DNA from: JBCDJG01 sp038748065
GTDB taxonomy: Bacteria; Pseudomonadota; Gammaproteobacteria; Pseudomonadales; Halieaceae
Assembly (NCBI GenBank): GCA_038748065.1
Contig: JBCDJG010000019.1
Location: 1 to 64,000 of the forward strand
Length of the DNA stretch: 64,000 nt
Reading direction: 5' to 3'
Shown here: in pieces, positions 44,531-52,273 of the stretch
Layout: each line of letters opens with the position of its first letter
Numbering within the stretch: the first letter of the stretch is position 1
Notes under the pieces: generated by a model
The model's database searches: none
Told to the model about the DNA's origin: nothing
Seen by the model: only the letters and a program-made list of their open reading frames with translations
Made by a program: the position numbers and the translations under genes

Positions 44531-45637
44531 TTAGCGGATGCGAACGGGCCCCGTCCACATGCGCTGCGGGTAGCTGCCTTTCTTGAGGGTGATTTCACTG
44601 ACTAATGAACCCGTATCAAAGTCTATAACGCTTACTACATCGGATTTCCGCGCGCTGACAAAGCAAAGCTTACCGTCACTGCTCGGTATTGCCCAGCTCG
44701 GCTGACCGGGTGTGTTCACTATTGCGCGTCGCTCCAGGGATGGGTAGTCGATGATGGCCGTGTAATCGGACACCGTGCCGGCGACGCAAAGGCGATCGCC
44801 GCTGCCTGACAGGGCGAGGCCATGATGGGCCGTGTGGGGAAAGTCTGCCTGATGTGGGTTGATTTCGGGCAGGTGTACTGTCTTAAGTACAGTCTTGGTG
44901 GGTACGTCATAAATGATGAAGCCGTGTAACTTGTCGAGTTGCATGGCGAACTTCTCGCCATCGGGCAGTTTCAGAAAGGGCCTCACACCCTCGACAAATT
45001 CATGCTGCTCCACGACCTGCAGCGTCTGTGGATCGAACTCGGTAAAGCGGTCGCCATAGACATGGCCGACGTAGCCCCGGGTGTTGTCGCTGTTGATCTT
45101 GACGTTGTGCGGGCCTTCACCAGTGAGCACGAAGCCGATGATCGTCTGCGATGCGATATCTATTACAACGACGCCCAGCTCGTTGAGGATTGAGACGTAC
45201 AGTCGCTTGCCTTTCGGGCCCAGCGTCATATGGTCAGGCCGCCCGACAACGGGGTACTCCATGCCGGGCACCAACTTGCCCAGGGTTTCATTGGTCGGGA
45301 TACGCCACAGTAGTTCGCCGCTGGTCAGCGAATAGGCCGAGACGTCGCGTGGGAAGGGGCGGGAGATAATCGCCGTGTCGCCGTCATCCAGGACGATGAT
45401 GTCGTCTGCATAGGGCACGGGTATCGGCAAGGCCACTCTATCCGTTGCGACGTCAATGTAGCGTTCTATTTCCCAGGTCTCTGGATTGATGATAGCCAGA
45501 GTGCCAGCCATGTTGTTGGCGACCACCAGGCGGTTTTCAAGGTCGGCCGCCGTCGCGCCAATAGGCGAAACCGCCAGTGTGAACAGGAATATCAGGCATT
45601 TGGCCCTGAGAGACGTTAGACGAGCGTTCGTGTGCAT
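44531..45637 (-). CDS. Secreted YVTN-type beta-propeller protein
   Basis: A 368-residue protein with a signal peptide (cleavage near GATAADLENR). Repeats of the YVTN type are visible: NRLVVANNMAGTLAIINPETW, RLYVSILNELGVVVIDIA, and LCFVSARKSDVVSVIDFDTG, consistent with a seven-bladed propeller in the periplasm. ATG 45637 is preferred because AAGGAT lies before it and the signal starts there; it is 4 bases after the upstream gene. Function unknown, possibly binding the receptor's substrate or an oxidoreductase. Confidence 0.83.
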   Translation of the reverse strand: MHTNARLTSLRAKCLIFLFTLAVSPIGATAADLENRLVVANNMAGTLAIINPETWEIERYIDVATDRVALPIPVPYADDIIVLDDGDTAIISRPFPRDVSAYSLTSGELLWRIPTNETLGKLVPGMEYPVVGRPDHMTLGPKGKRLYVSILNELGVVVIDIASQTIIGFVLTGEGPHNVKINSDNTRGYVGHVYGDRFTEFDPQTLQVVEQHEFVEGVRPFLKLPDGEKFAMQLDKLHGFIIYDVPTKTVLKTVHLPEINPHQADFPHTAHHGLALSGSGDRLCVAGTVSDYTAIIDYPSLERRAIVNTPGQPSWAIPSSDGKLCFVSARKSDVVSVIDFDTGSLVSEITLKKGSYPQRMWTGPVRIR

Positions 45638-45641
45638 GCTT

Positions 45642-47246
45642 TTATCCTTGATCGGGTTGGTCTTCGGAGGCGCTACGTAGCTGCGCGGTCTGCTGTGTGG
45701 GCAAGGCGTCGATGAGCACGGGGAACGCCGCTTCCAGCGATTCGTTGGCGTGGTTGCTACCGGCCAATGAGTTGAAGCCCTGGTAATGGCCCATCCGCAC
45801 GACGACCAGGTCAAGGTGGGGCACGATAACAACGAATTGCCCACCGCCTCCCGCCATCACATAGGCTTCGGAGGGCAAGCCCGGCCAGACCTTGCCCTGG
45901 TTCAGCCAGAACTGGCCGCCGTAGCGCGGCTCGTCCCAGGCGGGTGCGGGTGTGGATACGAACTCGACGAAGCCCTCTGGCAGAATCCTTTCACCTGCCC
46001 ACTGTCCGTCATTCAGGTAGAGCATGCCGAGCCTTGCCCAGTCTATCGCCCGCCCATACTCAAAGCCGGTAGAGACAAAATTGCCATAGGCGTCGGTTTC
46101 CAGAATGAGCTTGCGCACGCCGATGCGATCGAACAAATCCGTTTGGGGAAAGGCGTGGTAGGACTGCCCGCGCGCCTCTACTGTACGTCGGACGATGTAG
46201 CCCAGAGTGAGCGGGTCGGAGTTCTGGTAGTGGCCCACGGTACCGGGCGGATGCTCGAGCGGCCGGTTGACTGAAAAATCGAATACGTCAATGGCATCAC
46301 GATAGACATACAGGTGATCGGGAGCGGCCTCGCTCCACTGCCAGATAGGATCGGTATGCTTCGAGAAATCGAGGCCGCTCGACATCTGTAGCAAATGGGT
46401 GATGGAAATCTCGCCGCGCGGGTCGCCCGGCTGCGACCACTCTGGCACCGGTGCGGGCCCGTCGAGAGACAGCGCCTCGCCCTGCTGCATCAACACCCCG
46501 ATTAGCGTGGCTGTGAGGCTCTTACCCATAGACCAGCTGACCAGTGCGGTCTCCCGCGTGGCGCCTGCGCCGTAGCGTTCGCCGATAATCTGGCCCTTAT
46601 AAACGGCTACGAAAGCAGCCGTGTAGGCTTTCTCATTGGCGAAGGCAAGGTCCATCGCCGCCTCAACCTGATCGAAATCAACACCGGAATCTGCAGATGC
46701 GCGAGCGTCCAGGCTGCCCATGGGCCAAGGCATGGAATCCTCAGCTGGCAGGGCAGACTGCACTTCCACCGGCTCGAAGAAAATCTCAGCGCTGCCCTCT
46801 GGGTGGATAATGCAACCCTGATCGCCATAGAACCCCGCCGAGCGGGTCATACCTGCATCACTAAGACTGACACGCTTCAGATTGTTATCAACCGAGATGG
46901 TGACACGCTGCTGCAAGCGCTCATTGGCAGGTTTCATGCTGCGGGTCGGAATATCGATATCCGTGAGAATCGCGGTGTTGGCAAAGGCGCTGTGCGTCAG
47001 CGAGGCGTCACGCTCCAGACCGGCAACAAAGAGTGACGAGCACAGGACCTTGGCGGCAAAGGCAAGATCTGTCTCAAGAATAGCTTCCTCATCAATAACA
47101 AGGCCGATTAAGCGATCACAGCCTGCCGTCGTGATGCTGATGGCCAGGGCCATACCCAGTGCGGCCCATCGTCGCGTACACGGCAAGCAAGGCTTCGTGT
47201 TTGGCCTGACGTATTGTGATGTTTCGGATAATTCAGATCTCAACAT
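45642..47246 (-). CDS. Beta-lactamase-fold serine hydrolase lipoprotein
   Basis: A 534-residue protein with a late signal and lipobox TAGC (Cys43). The serine hydrolase core has Ser239-x-x-Lys242 in SWSMGKS, then a YQNSDP motif and GGGGQF near the C-terminus, as in class C beta-lactamase-like esterases and NylB-type amide hydrolases. Between lipobox and core lie about 170 residues with no family I recognise. It sits 6 bases after the TonB receptor gene, so it probably acts in the periplasm on the substrate the receptor imports. Confidence 0.87.
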   Translation of the reverse strand: MLRSELSETSQYVRPNTKPCLPCTRRWAALGMALAISITTAGCDRLIGLVIDEEAILETDLAFAAKVLCSSLFVAGLERDASLTHSAFANTAILTDIDIPTRSMKPANERLQQRVTISVDNNLKRVSLSDAGMTRSAGFYGDQGCIIHPEGSAEIFFEPVEVQSALPAEDSMPWPMGSLDARASADSGVDFDQVEAAMDLAFANEKAYTAAFVAVYKGQIIGERYGAGATRETALVSWSMGKSLTATLIGVLMQQGEALSLDGPAPVPEWSQPGDPRGEISITHLLQMSSGLDFSKHTDPIWQWSEAAPDHLYVYRDAIDVFDFSVNRPLEHPPGTVGHYQNSDPLTLGYIVRRTVEARGQSYHAFPQTDLFDRIGVRKLILETDAYGNFVSTGFEYGRAIDWARLGMLYLNDGQWAGERILPEGFVEFVSTPAPAWDEPRYGGQFWLNQGKVWPGLPSEAYVMAGGGGQFVVIVPHLDLVVVRMGHYQGFNSLAGSNHANESLEAAFPVLIDALPTQQTAQLRSASEDQPDQG

Positions 47247-47252
47247 AGGTCC

Positions 47253-49916
47253 TTAAAAGCTCCAGCTCGCTCGAATGCCCCAGGTACGCGGTCTCGCGGG
47301 CGCGGCCTGCAGACCCCCCTGGAAAATGTTGTTAAGGATGTACTCATCGAGGAGATTATTGCCGTACAGCGCGACATCCCATTTTCTCGATACAAATCCG
47401 ATGCGAGTGCCGACCAGCGTATAGGAGGGCCGGGTAAATTCCGGCGTTTGGGCGAAGTCCTGGAACATCTCACTGCGGTAGCTGACATCGGCTCTGACGT
47501 AGCCGTTCACTGCGCCATTGATAGGAAAGCGATACTCGGCACCCGCCGCCGCGGTCCACTCGGGGACTTCGGGGAGGGGCGCTCCGGCTTCCTGTTCAGG
47601 CAGGTTGAACTCGCTGTCGCCGGATTCCGAGTCGATGTAGCTGAAGGCGAAGCTCAAGGTTAAGGCATCCGTTGGATTGGCTGTCACGTCCACTTCGAGG
47701 CCCCTGATTTCTGCCGCGCCGGCATTGACGACGTAGCCCGAGCCGCAGTCGAGCTCGATGCCCTGCTGGATATCGTCCCAGTCAATGTAATAAGCGGACA
47801 TGTTGACCGTCAGTCTGCGATCGAAAAACTGGGTCTTGGCGCCGAGCTCATAACTCCACAGACTGTCGCCGTCTACGAAGTCCGTTTCAGACGGATTAAT
47901 CCCCAGCTCGATAAGGTCAGCGACACAGGGCCCGGAGGTAATGGGCGTTAAATCGCGGCCGATGCGGAAGCCCTTTGCCGCCGAACCGTAGACCATCAGA
48001 TCGTCGTCGGGGTACCAGGCCAGGTGGTAGCGGGGCGTGAATTCGGTATCGTGATCTTTATCCCGCTGCAGCGAGGCCGAACCAACTAGCACGCCACTGG
48101 CCACTGCGTCGGTACTGGTTTGGGTATCGGTCCAACGGACGCCGATGGAGGCTTCGAGGTTGTCCAGAATGCGATAGGTCAGCTCACCGAAGACCGCAAG
48201 TTGCTCGTTTTCCTCGCTGGTGACCTCATCGAAGGCGAAATCTTGGGCGTCAGGGGGGAAAAGGCCAATTTCCTTGGTGAAGGCCACCAGGCTGCGGGCA
48301 AGTATCTGCTGCACCTCGCCTCCTTTCTGGTCCTGGAAGAAGGCGCCGGCCGACCAGCTGAGACGGCTGTCTGAATCTGATTGCAGACGTAATTCCTGCA
48401 CAAAGAGTTCGTTGGGGTTGATACGCAGGCTGTTGAGGTCGCCATCGGTATTGGCGATCACTACCTCCACGGGAATGCCCAGAGCGTTAGCAAACTGAAC
48501 GCCGAAGTAATCCTCTGATTGCACCTCTCTGTCGAGGTAGGTGGTGGAGGAAATGAGCCGGGCCCAGGACAGATCATACTCAAGGAGCAAATTGTAGTAT
48601 TCGTCGCGAGATTCCTGCGGTGCGTCTTCGAAACGCGCTTGGAGAAAATCACCGAGATCGAGATCGGTAATCGCGGCGCTGCTTTGCTCGACCTTCTGAT
48701 AGTGAAAGGTCGGCGTGATAGCCAGGCGCTCGGTGGGCGTCCACAGGAGTGAGACCCTGGCGCCCGCGGTATTGGTTTCGTTGATGTCTTCTTCCATTTT
48801 CACCGGGTCACCGAGTGGCAGTACCTGGCGGTCGATGTAACCGCCGTCACGTCGCCCGGTCGCAACAAAGCGTGCGGCCAGTGATGAACTGATCGGAACA
48901 TTGCCCATCGCACTGACGCCATAGGTGGCGCTACCGCCTTCGGTATGGGCGAGTTCCGAGGTGACCCTCGCGTCCCAGCCCTCCGGATCGGGTTTGTTGG
49001 TGATATAGCGAATGGCGCCGCCCATCGAGCTGGCACCGAACAGCGTGCCCTGGGGGCCGCGCAGTACTTCGACCCGCTCGATATCGAAGACAATGGGCTG
49101 GATAGATGCATTGCGTGCGAAGGGCGACACGACCGGTGTTTCGTCCATATAAACGGCCACCGTGGACGGGGATGCCAGGCCTGCGGCGCCCTGGGAAGCG
49201 GGGCCAACCCCGCGCAGGCTCATAGTCTGGAAGGTGGGCCCACCCGCGTCGCTGAAGCCCAGGGCGGGAACCTTCTCGGCGAAATCCAGGAAAGTATTCA
49301 GGCCCTGGCGATCGAGCTCAGCCTCAGACAGAGACTTGATGCTGACTGGCACATCCTGCAGATTGGCCTCGCGGCGCAATGCAGTGACCAGTACTTCTTC
49401 CCGGTATTGCTGTTCACTGGCGGGTTCAACGATCGCTTCATCCGGCGTGACGGCGGGGGCGGCGGACTGGGGCACGGCAGCCGATTGCTGAGGTCGCTGG
49501 TCAGAAGCCGAGTCCGCGAGCGAAACGTAGATAAGGCCGCTTTCGGTGACGCCAGCCTCAAAGGCGCTGCCTCTAAGGAGCGCGTCGAGTGCCTCGCCCG
49601 CGGTGAAGCTACCTTTGACATCCTGAATGTCCGGATAGTCGGCATACTCGCTCGGGTAAAGCACCATCAGGCCGGTCTGCTGGGCAATAGTGGCGACGGC
49701 GTCACCGAGATTACTCGCTGCAACATTGAACTCGTACCGTGCGGGGGCGTCGTCGGTCGCATCGCGGGCAGCGGCTGGGAAGGTCGACACCAGGCTGACG
49801 AGAATGAAGAGCGCTACCAGGCAAAGGCCGGCGGGCCTCATGTTTGACCACAGAGCGGCGAGACTGGAGTGATCTGTGCCGTCCAGCAGCCGGATAATCG
49901 CGTCGCTGTGTTGCAT
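47253..49916 (-). CDS. TonB-dependent receptor with N-terminal signalling domain
   Basis: An 887-residue receptor. After the signal region a secretin/TonB N-terminal (STN) domain (ARYEFNVAASNLGDAVATIA and onward) is present, as in FecA, followed by plug (DVPVSIKSLSEAELD; VEVLRGPQGTLFGASSMGGAI) and barrel ending in TWGIRASWSF. The STN domain and the upstream fecR- and fecI-like genes indicate cell-surface signalling: bound ligand releases the sigma factor. The plug is of the type common for non-siderophore substrates, so iron is not assured. Start 49916 is chosen; 49841 is an alternative. Confidence 0.9.
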   Translation of the reverse strand: MQHSDAIIRLLDGTDHSSLAALWSNMRPAGLCLVALFILVSLVSTFPAAARDATDDAPARYEFNVAASNLGDAVATIAQQTGLMVLYPSEYADYPDIQDVKGSFTAGEALDALLRGSAFEAGVTESGLIYVSLADSASDQRPQQSAAVPQSAAPAVTPDEAIVEPASEQQYREEVLVTALRREANLQDVPVSIKSLSEAELDRQGLNTFLDFAEKVPALGFSDAGGPTFQTMSLRGVGPASQGAAGLASPSTVAVYMDETPVVSPFARNASIQPIVFDIERVEVLRGPQGTLFGASSMGGAIRYITNKPDPEGWDARVTSELAHTEGGSATYGVSAMGNVPISSSLAARFVATGRRDGGYIDRQVLPLGDPVKMEEDINETNTAGARVSLLWTPTERLAITPTFHYQKVEQSSAAITDLDLGDFLQARFEDAPQESRDEYYNLLLEYDLSWARLISSTTYLDREVQSEDYFGVQFANALGIPVEVVIANTDGDLNSLRINPNELFVQELRLQSDSDSRLSWSAGAFFQDQKGGEVQQILARSLVAFTKEIGLFPPDAQDFAFDEVTSEENEQLAVFGELTYRILDNLEASIGVRWTDTQTSTDAVASGVLVGSASLQRDKDHDTEFTPRYHLAWYPDDDLMVYGSAAKGFRIGRDLTPITSGPCVADLIELGINPSETDFVDGDSLWSYELGAKTQFFDRRLTVNMSAYYIDWDDIQQGIELDCGSGYVVNAGAAEIRGLEVDVTANPTDALTLSFAFSYIDSESGDSEFNLPEQEAGAPLPEVPEWTAAAGAEYRFPINGAVNGYVRADVSYRSEMFQDFAQTPEFTRPSYTLVGTRIGFVSRKWDVALYGNNLLDEYILNNIFQGGLQAAPARPRTWGIRASWSF

Positions 49917-49926
49917 TATTGTTTGC

Positions 49927-50982
49927 CTACGGGGCGTCGGAGCTGTCGGAGATGAGATAGCCATCGCCCACACGCTTGACCTGTAAGCCGAAGCTGAGCT
50001 GAAGCGATTCGAACAGTGCGTCGACCTCGCCCACGCGGAAGTAGCCTGCTACGCGGCGTTCTGCTACGTCGCGACCGCTCATGCTGATCTTGATTTCCGT
50101 ATATCGACTGACGTCGTCGATGACATCGGCCAAGCGCTCATCGGCATAGGCGAGAACGCCCTGGCGCCAGGCCAGGCTTCGTTCTAGATCGGCCATGGCG
50201 AGCGTCTCGATGGACTGCAGCTCGTTGCGAAATACAGCCTTTTGTCCGGCGATGAGTTGTTCTGTGGCGCCGCTCTTGCCCGCGAGCTCGACATCCGTGG
50301 CATCGGATGCTGGTGACAACGCAACGACTCCTTCCTCTACGGAGACCTGCAGAGCCATATCGTCTGCTACCCGCACCGCGAACGCAGTGCCGATCGCCTG
50401 TACTACCCCTCCTGAGGTGTATACCCGGAAGGGACGATCGGGGTCTTTGGCAACGGAGAAAAAGGCCTCCCCCGCGTCCAGCCAGACGCTGCGCTCGTCA
50501 TCGGAAAAAGCAAGGCGAACGCGGCTCGCAGTATTCACCTTGATACTTGAGCCGTCGCTCAGACCGGCGGAGAGCTGCTCGCCGACGCTTGTAACAAAGC
50601 TGCGTTCCTCGGCGATTTCGGCATTTTCGCGGCGCGTCAAGTAAACGCCTGCAAGCGGTGCGAGCAGGCCCGCTGCTGCAAGGCCCGCCGCAAAGCGGCG
50701 CCTATTCATACGGGGCTTGGTGTGGCCATGATCGGCCATGGCGATACCGATGTCGTCGAGATCGCGCAGTAAAGACAATTCGCTATCGAGCCCTTGAAGC
50801 TCTTCGAACGCAGCACGATGGGCACTGCTTTGGGCAAGCCACTGTGCAAGATTCTGCCGATCGTCCACCGAAACCGAGTCGCGCCCTAACAGGATGACCC
50901 AGGCAGCGGCCTCAGATCTGAGGCGGCTGCGGTCGGGGAAGTCCACAAGAGGTGCGCTTTTGTCTTGCTTATTGGTCGGCAT
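49927..50982 (-). CDS. FecR-like anti-sigma/transmembrane signalling protein
   Basis: A 351-residue protein. The N-terminal cytoplasmic part AAAWVILLGRDSVSVDDRQN is the FecR N-terminal domain; a single membrane helix follows (FAAGLAAAGLLAPLAGVYL), then the FecR periplasmic domain with TSVGEQLSAGLSDGSSIKVN and VWLDAGEAFFSVAKD, and a terminal STN-like domain. It passes the receptor signal to the ECF sigma factor. Its start overlaps the end of the sigma gene by 14 bases. Confidence 0.92.
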   Translation of the reverse strand: MPTNKQDKSAPLVDFPDRSRLRSEAAAWVILLGRDSVSVDDRQNLAQWLAQSSAHRAAFEELQGLDSELSLLRDLDDIGIAMADHGHTKPRMNRRRFAAGLAAAGLLAPLAGVYLTRRENAEIAEERSFVTSVGEQLSAGLSDGSSIKVNTASRVRLAFSDDERSVWLDAGEAFFSVAKDPDRPFRVYTSGGVVQAIGTAFAVRVADDMALQVSVEEGVVALSPASDATDVELAGKSGATEQLIAGQKAVFRNELQSIETLAMADLERSLAWRQGVLAYADERLADVIDDVSRYTEIKISMSGRDVAERRVAGYFRVGEVDALFESLQLSFGLQVKRVGDGYLISDSSDAP

Positions 50983-51562
50983 CTGCCTCTCGGTCTGTCG
51001 TTAATGATGAAATGCTGCCAGCGCCAGAATCGCCGCTGGAGGTTTTGTCAGCTTGCTGATAGCCGGCGGACGCCAGAAATTCCGCGCAGCGAGTGAGACC
51101 CAGGGCGACATGTTTTTCGACAGCGCTGACGCTGATGCCCATGCGATTGGCAATTTGTTTATAGCGCAGGCCATCGACGTGTCGCAGCAGAAAAGCCTCG
51201 CGGCACTTTTCGGGAAGGCTGGCCACTGCTCGGGTAAACAGTGCCAGCTTGCGACGACTTTCAAGCCAGTCGTCGGCCATGGCCTGGGTCTCATCGAGCA
51301 GCGTGTCGACCCCGCCTTGGTCAGAACCTGCCGGCCCGGGGCGCCTGAAACGTTCAAAGGCCAATCGCCGTGCAACCTGAAACAGATAGGCTCGAGGGTT
51401 CTCGATGCCAGTTTTGCCTCCGGCCTTCCTTTCGGCAGCAAATGCCCGTATGAAAACCTCCTGTGCGAGATCCTCGGCGGCCTCGGTATCGCTCGTATAG
51501 CCGACCAACAGCCGTTTTAGAGCTGCCTCATTGTCGATGAATGTCTTGAAGATTTCAGACAC
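50969..51562 (-). CDS. FecI-like ECF RNA polymerase sigma factor
   Basis: A 197-residue ECF sigma factor. Region 2 is seen in TEAAEDLAQEVFIRAF and RAYLFQVARRLAFERFRR; region 4 in LPEKCREAFLLRHVDGLRYK followed by IANRMGISVSAVEKHV. It is the first gene of an operon with a FecR-like anti-sigma factor and an STN-type TonB receptor, so it is expected to transcribe this same operon when the receptor is occupied. Confidence 0.93.
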   Translation of the reverse strand: MSEIFKTFIDNEAALKRLLVGYTSDTEAAEDLAQEVFIRAFAAERKAGGKTGIENPRAYLFQVARRLAFERFRRPGPAGSDQGGVDTLLDETQAMADDWLESRRKLALFTRAVASLPEKCREAFLLRHVDGLRYKQIANRMGISVSAVEKHVALGLTRCAEFLASAGYQQADKTSSGDSGAGSISSLTTDREADADQ

Positions 51563-51776
51563 GCGCTACCGGATAGTTGCATTTGTCAGGAGAGTAGATG
51601 GATTGCGTAACAAAACCCACAGGTCCACGGATAAAAAAGCTCGACCGCATCCGAGCGAAAGTATCAGGAGATCCTGACCCTTATGAATGAAATGCCTAAA
51701 GGTAGGGCGCGCGAGCGGCTATCTGGTGCCTGTTTATCGGCGGCTGTGTTGAATGCTGGCGCCTGCAGAAAAACTG

Positions 51777-51805
51777 TTGACATATTTGCACAAATAAACA
51801 AATAT
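51777..51805 (+). promoter_or_regulatory. Promoter with overlapping dyad before the arsR-type gene
   Basis: TTGACA (51777-51782) is a perfect -35 element. A dyad ATATTTG (51782-51788) and CAAATAT (51799-51805), 10 bases apart, covers the spacer and the -10 region, a usual place for an ArsR/SmtB operator. A -10 at 51800-51805 would put the transcript start at or next to the ATG at 51811, so the message may be leaderless. Confidence 0.6.
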
Positions 51806-51810
51806 AGGCC

Positions 51811-52110
51811 ATGGAAACTAACGCCACACAAGAACTTGCAGACCTGCTCAAGGCATTGGGCGAATACAACCGTTTGTCCCTGGTCTACGAACTGTGCGGC
51901 TGCAAACAGGCCCGCAATGCCATGTGCCTTTGCGAGTGTTGTAGCGTCGATGCCTCTGTGGCGTCGCGCCATCTCAAAGTGCTCACCCAGGAAGGTGTAG
52001 TGCGAATGGAGAAAAAAGGGCGAGAGCGGATTTACTCGCTGAATCGAACGGACATTGCCCGGCAACTCAGGGCGCTGGCCGATCAAATTGAGGGCGAGCC
52101 CTCATTGTGA
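51811..52110 (+). CDS. ArsR/SmtB-family metal-responsive repressor
   Basis: A 99-residue winged-helix protein: ALGEYNRLSLVYELC, recognition helix SVASRHLKVLTQEG, wing MEKKGRERIYSL. Six cysteines cluster before the recognition helix: Cys29, Cys31, Cys39, Cys41, Cys43 and Cys44 (CGC and CLCECC). ArsR and CadC use thiolates in this helix (alpha-3N) to sense arsenite, cadmium or lead; the C-terminal histidine zinc site of SmtB is absent. The helix linking CLCE to SRHL is about three residues shorter than in E. coli ArsR, so exact ligand identity is unsure. A 30-residue cysteine-rich peptide gene follows 15 bases later. Confidence 0.9.
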   Translation: METNATQELADLLKALGEYNRLSLVYELCGCKQARNAMCLCECCSVDASVASRHLKVLTQEGVVRMEKKGRERIYSLNRTDIARQLRALADQIEGEPSL

Positions 52111-52125
52111 AACTGGAGAACCAAG

Positions 52126-52218
52126 ATGACTGACAAAAAGTGTGACTGTGCCTGTGGTGGCGGTAGCTGCTGCCGCGATAAAACCTGTGATTGCTGCCGC
52201 GACAAGTGTTGCTGCTAA
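52126..52218 (+). CDS. Metallothionein-like 30-residue peptide with 11 cysteines
   Basis: ATG 52126 to TAA 52216-52218, preceded by GGAGAA at 52115-52120 with ideal spacing. The peptide starts MTDKK and has Cys at 6, 8, 10, 15, 16, 21, 23, 24, 28, 29 and 30, with CCRD/KT and CCRDK repeats and a GGGS linker; it lacks aromatic and aliphatic core residues. Such density of Cys-x-Cys and Cys-Cys pairs is typical of metallothioneins, which bind soft metals (Zn, Cd, Cu, As). It is much shorter than SmtA (about 56 residues). Location directly behind a thiolate-type ArsR sensor supports a metal-induced metal-binding role in the cytoplasm. A hairpin ends the unit at 52243-52273. Confidence 0.8.
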   Translation: MTDKKCDCACGGGSCCRDKTCDCCRDKCCC

Positions 52219-52242
52219 GCGAGGCCTCATTACCAACTGCTT

Positions 52243-52273
52243 ATACTAAGGGCCCGCGACGGGCCCTTAGTAT
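52243..52273. terminator. 14-bp perfect hairpin between convergent genes
   Basis: ATACTAAGGGCCCG (52243-52256) and CGGGCCCTTAGTAT (52260-52273) pair perfectly around a 3-base loop, between the cysteine-rich peptide gene and the convergent dehydrogenase gene, whose stop codon touches the end of the hairpin. No T-run on either side; it probably works for both directions. Confidence 0.65.

Noticed and set aside
51683..52000. A 105-residue frame crossing the start of the arsR-type gene
   Set aside because: It is out of frame with the clear ArsR product, includes the promoter and dyad, and has no recognisable domain.
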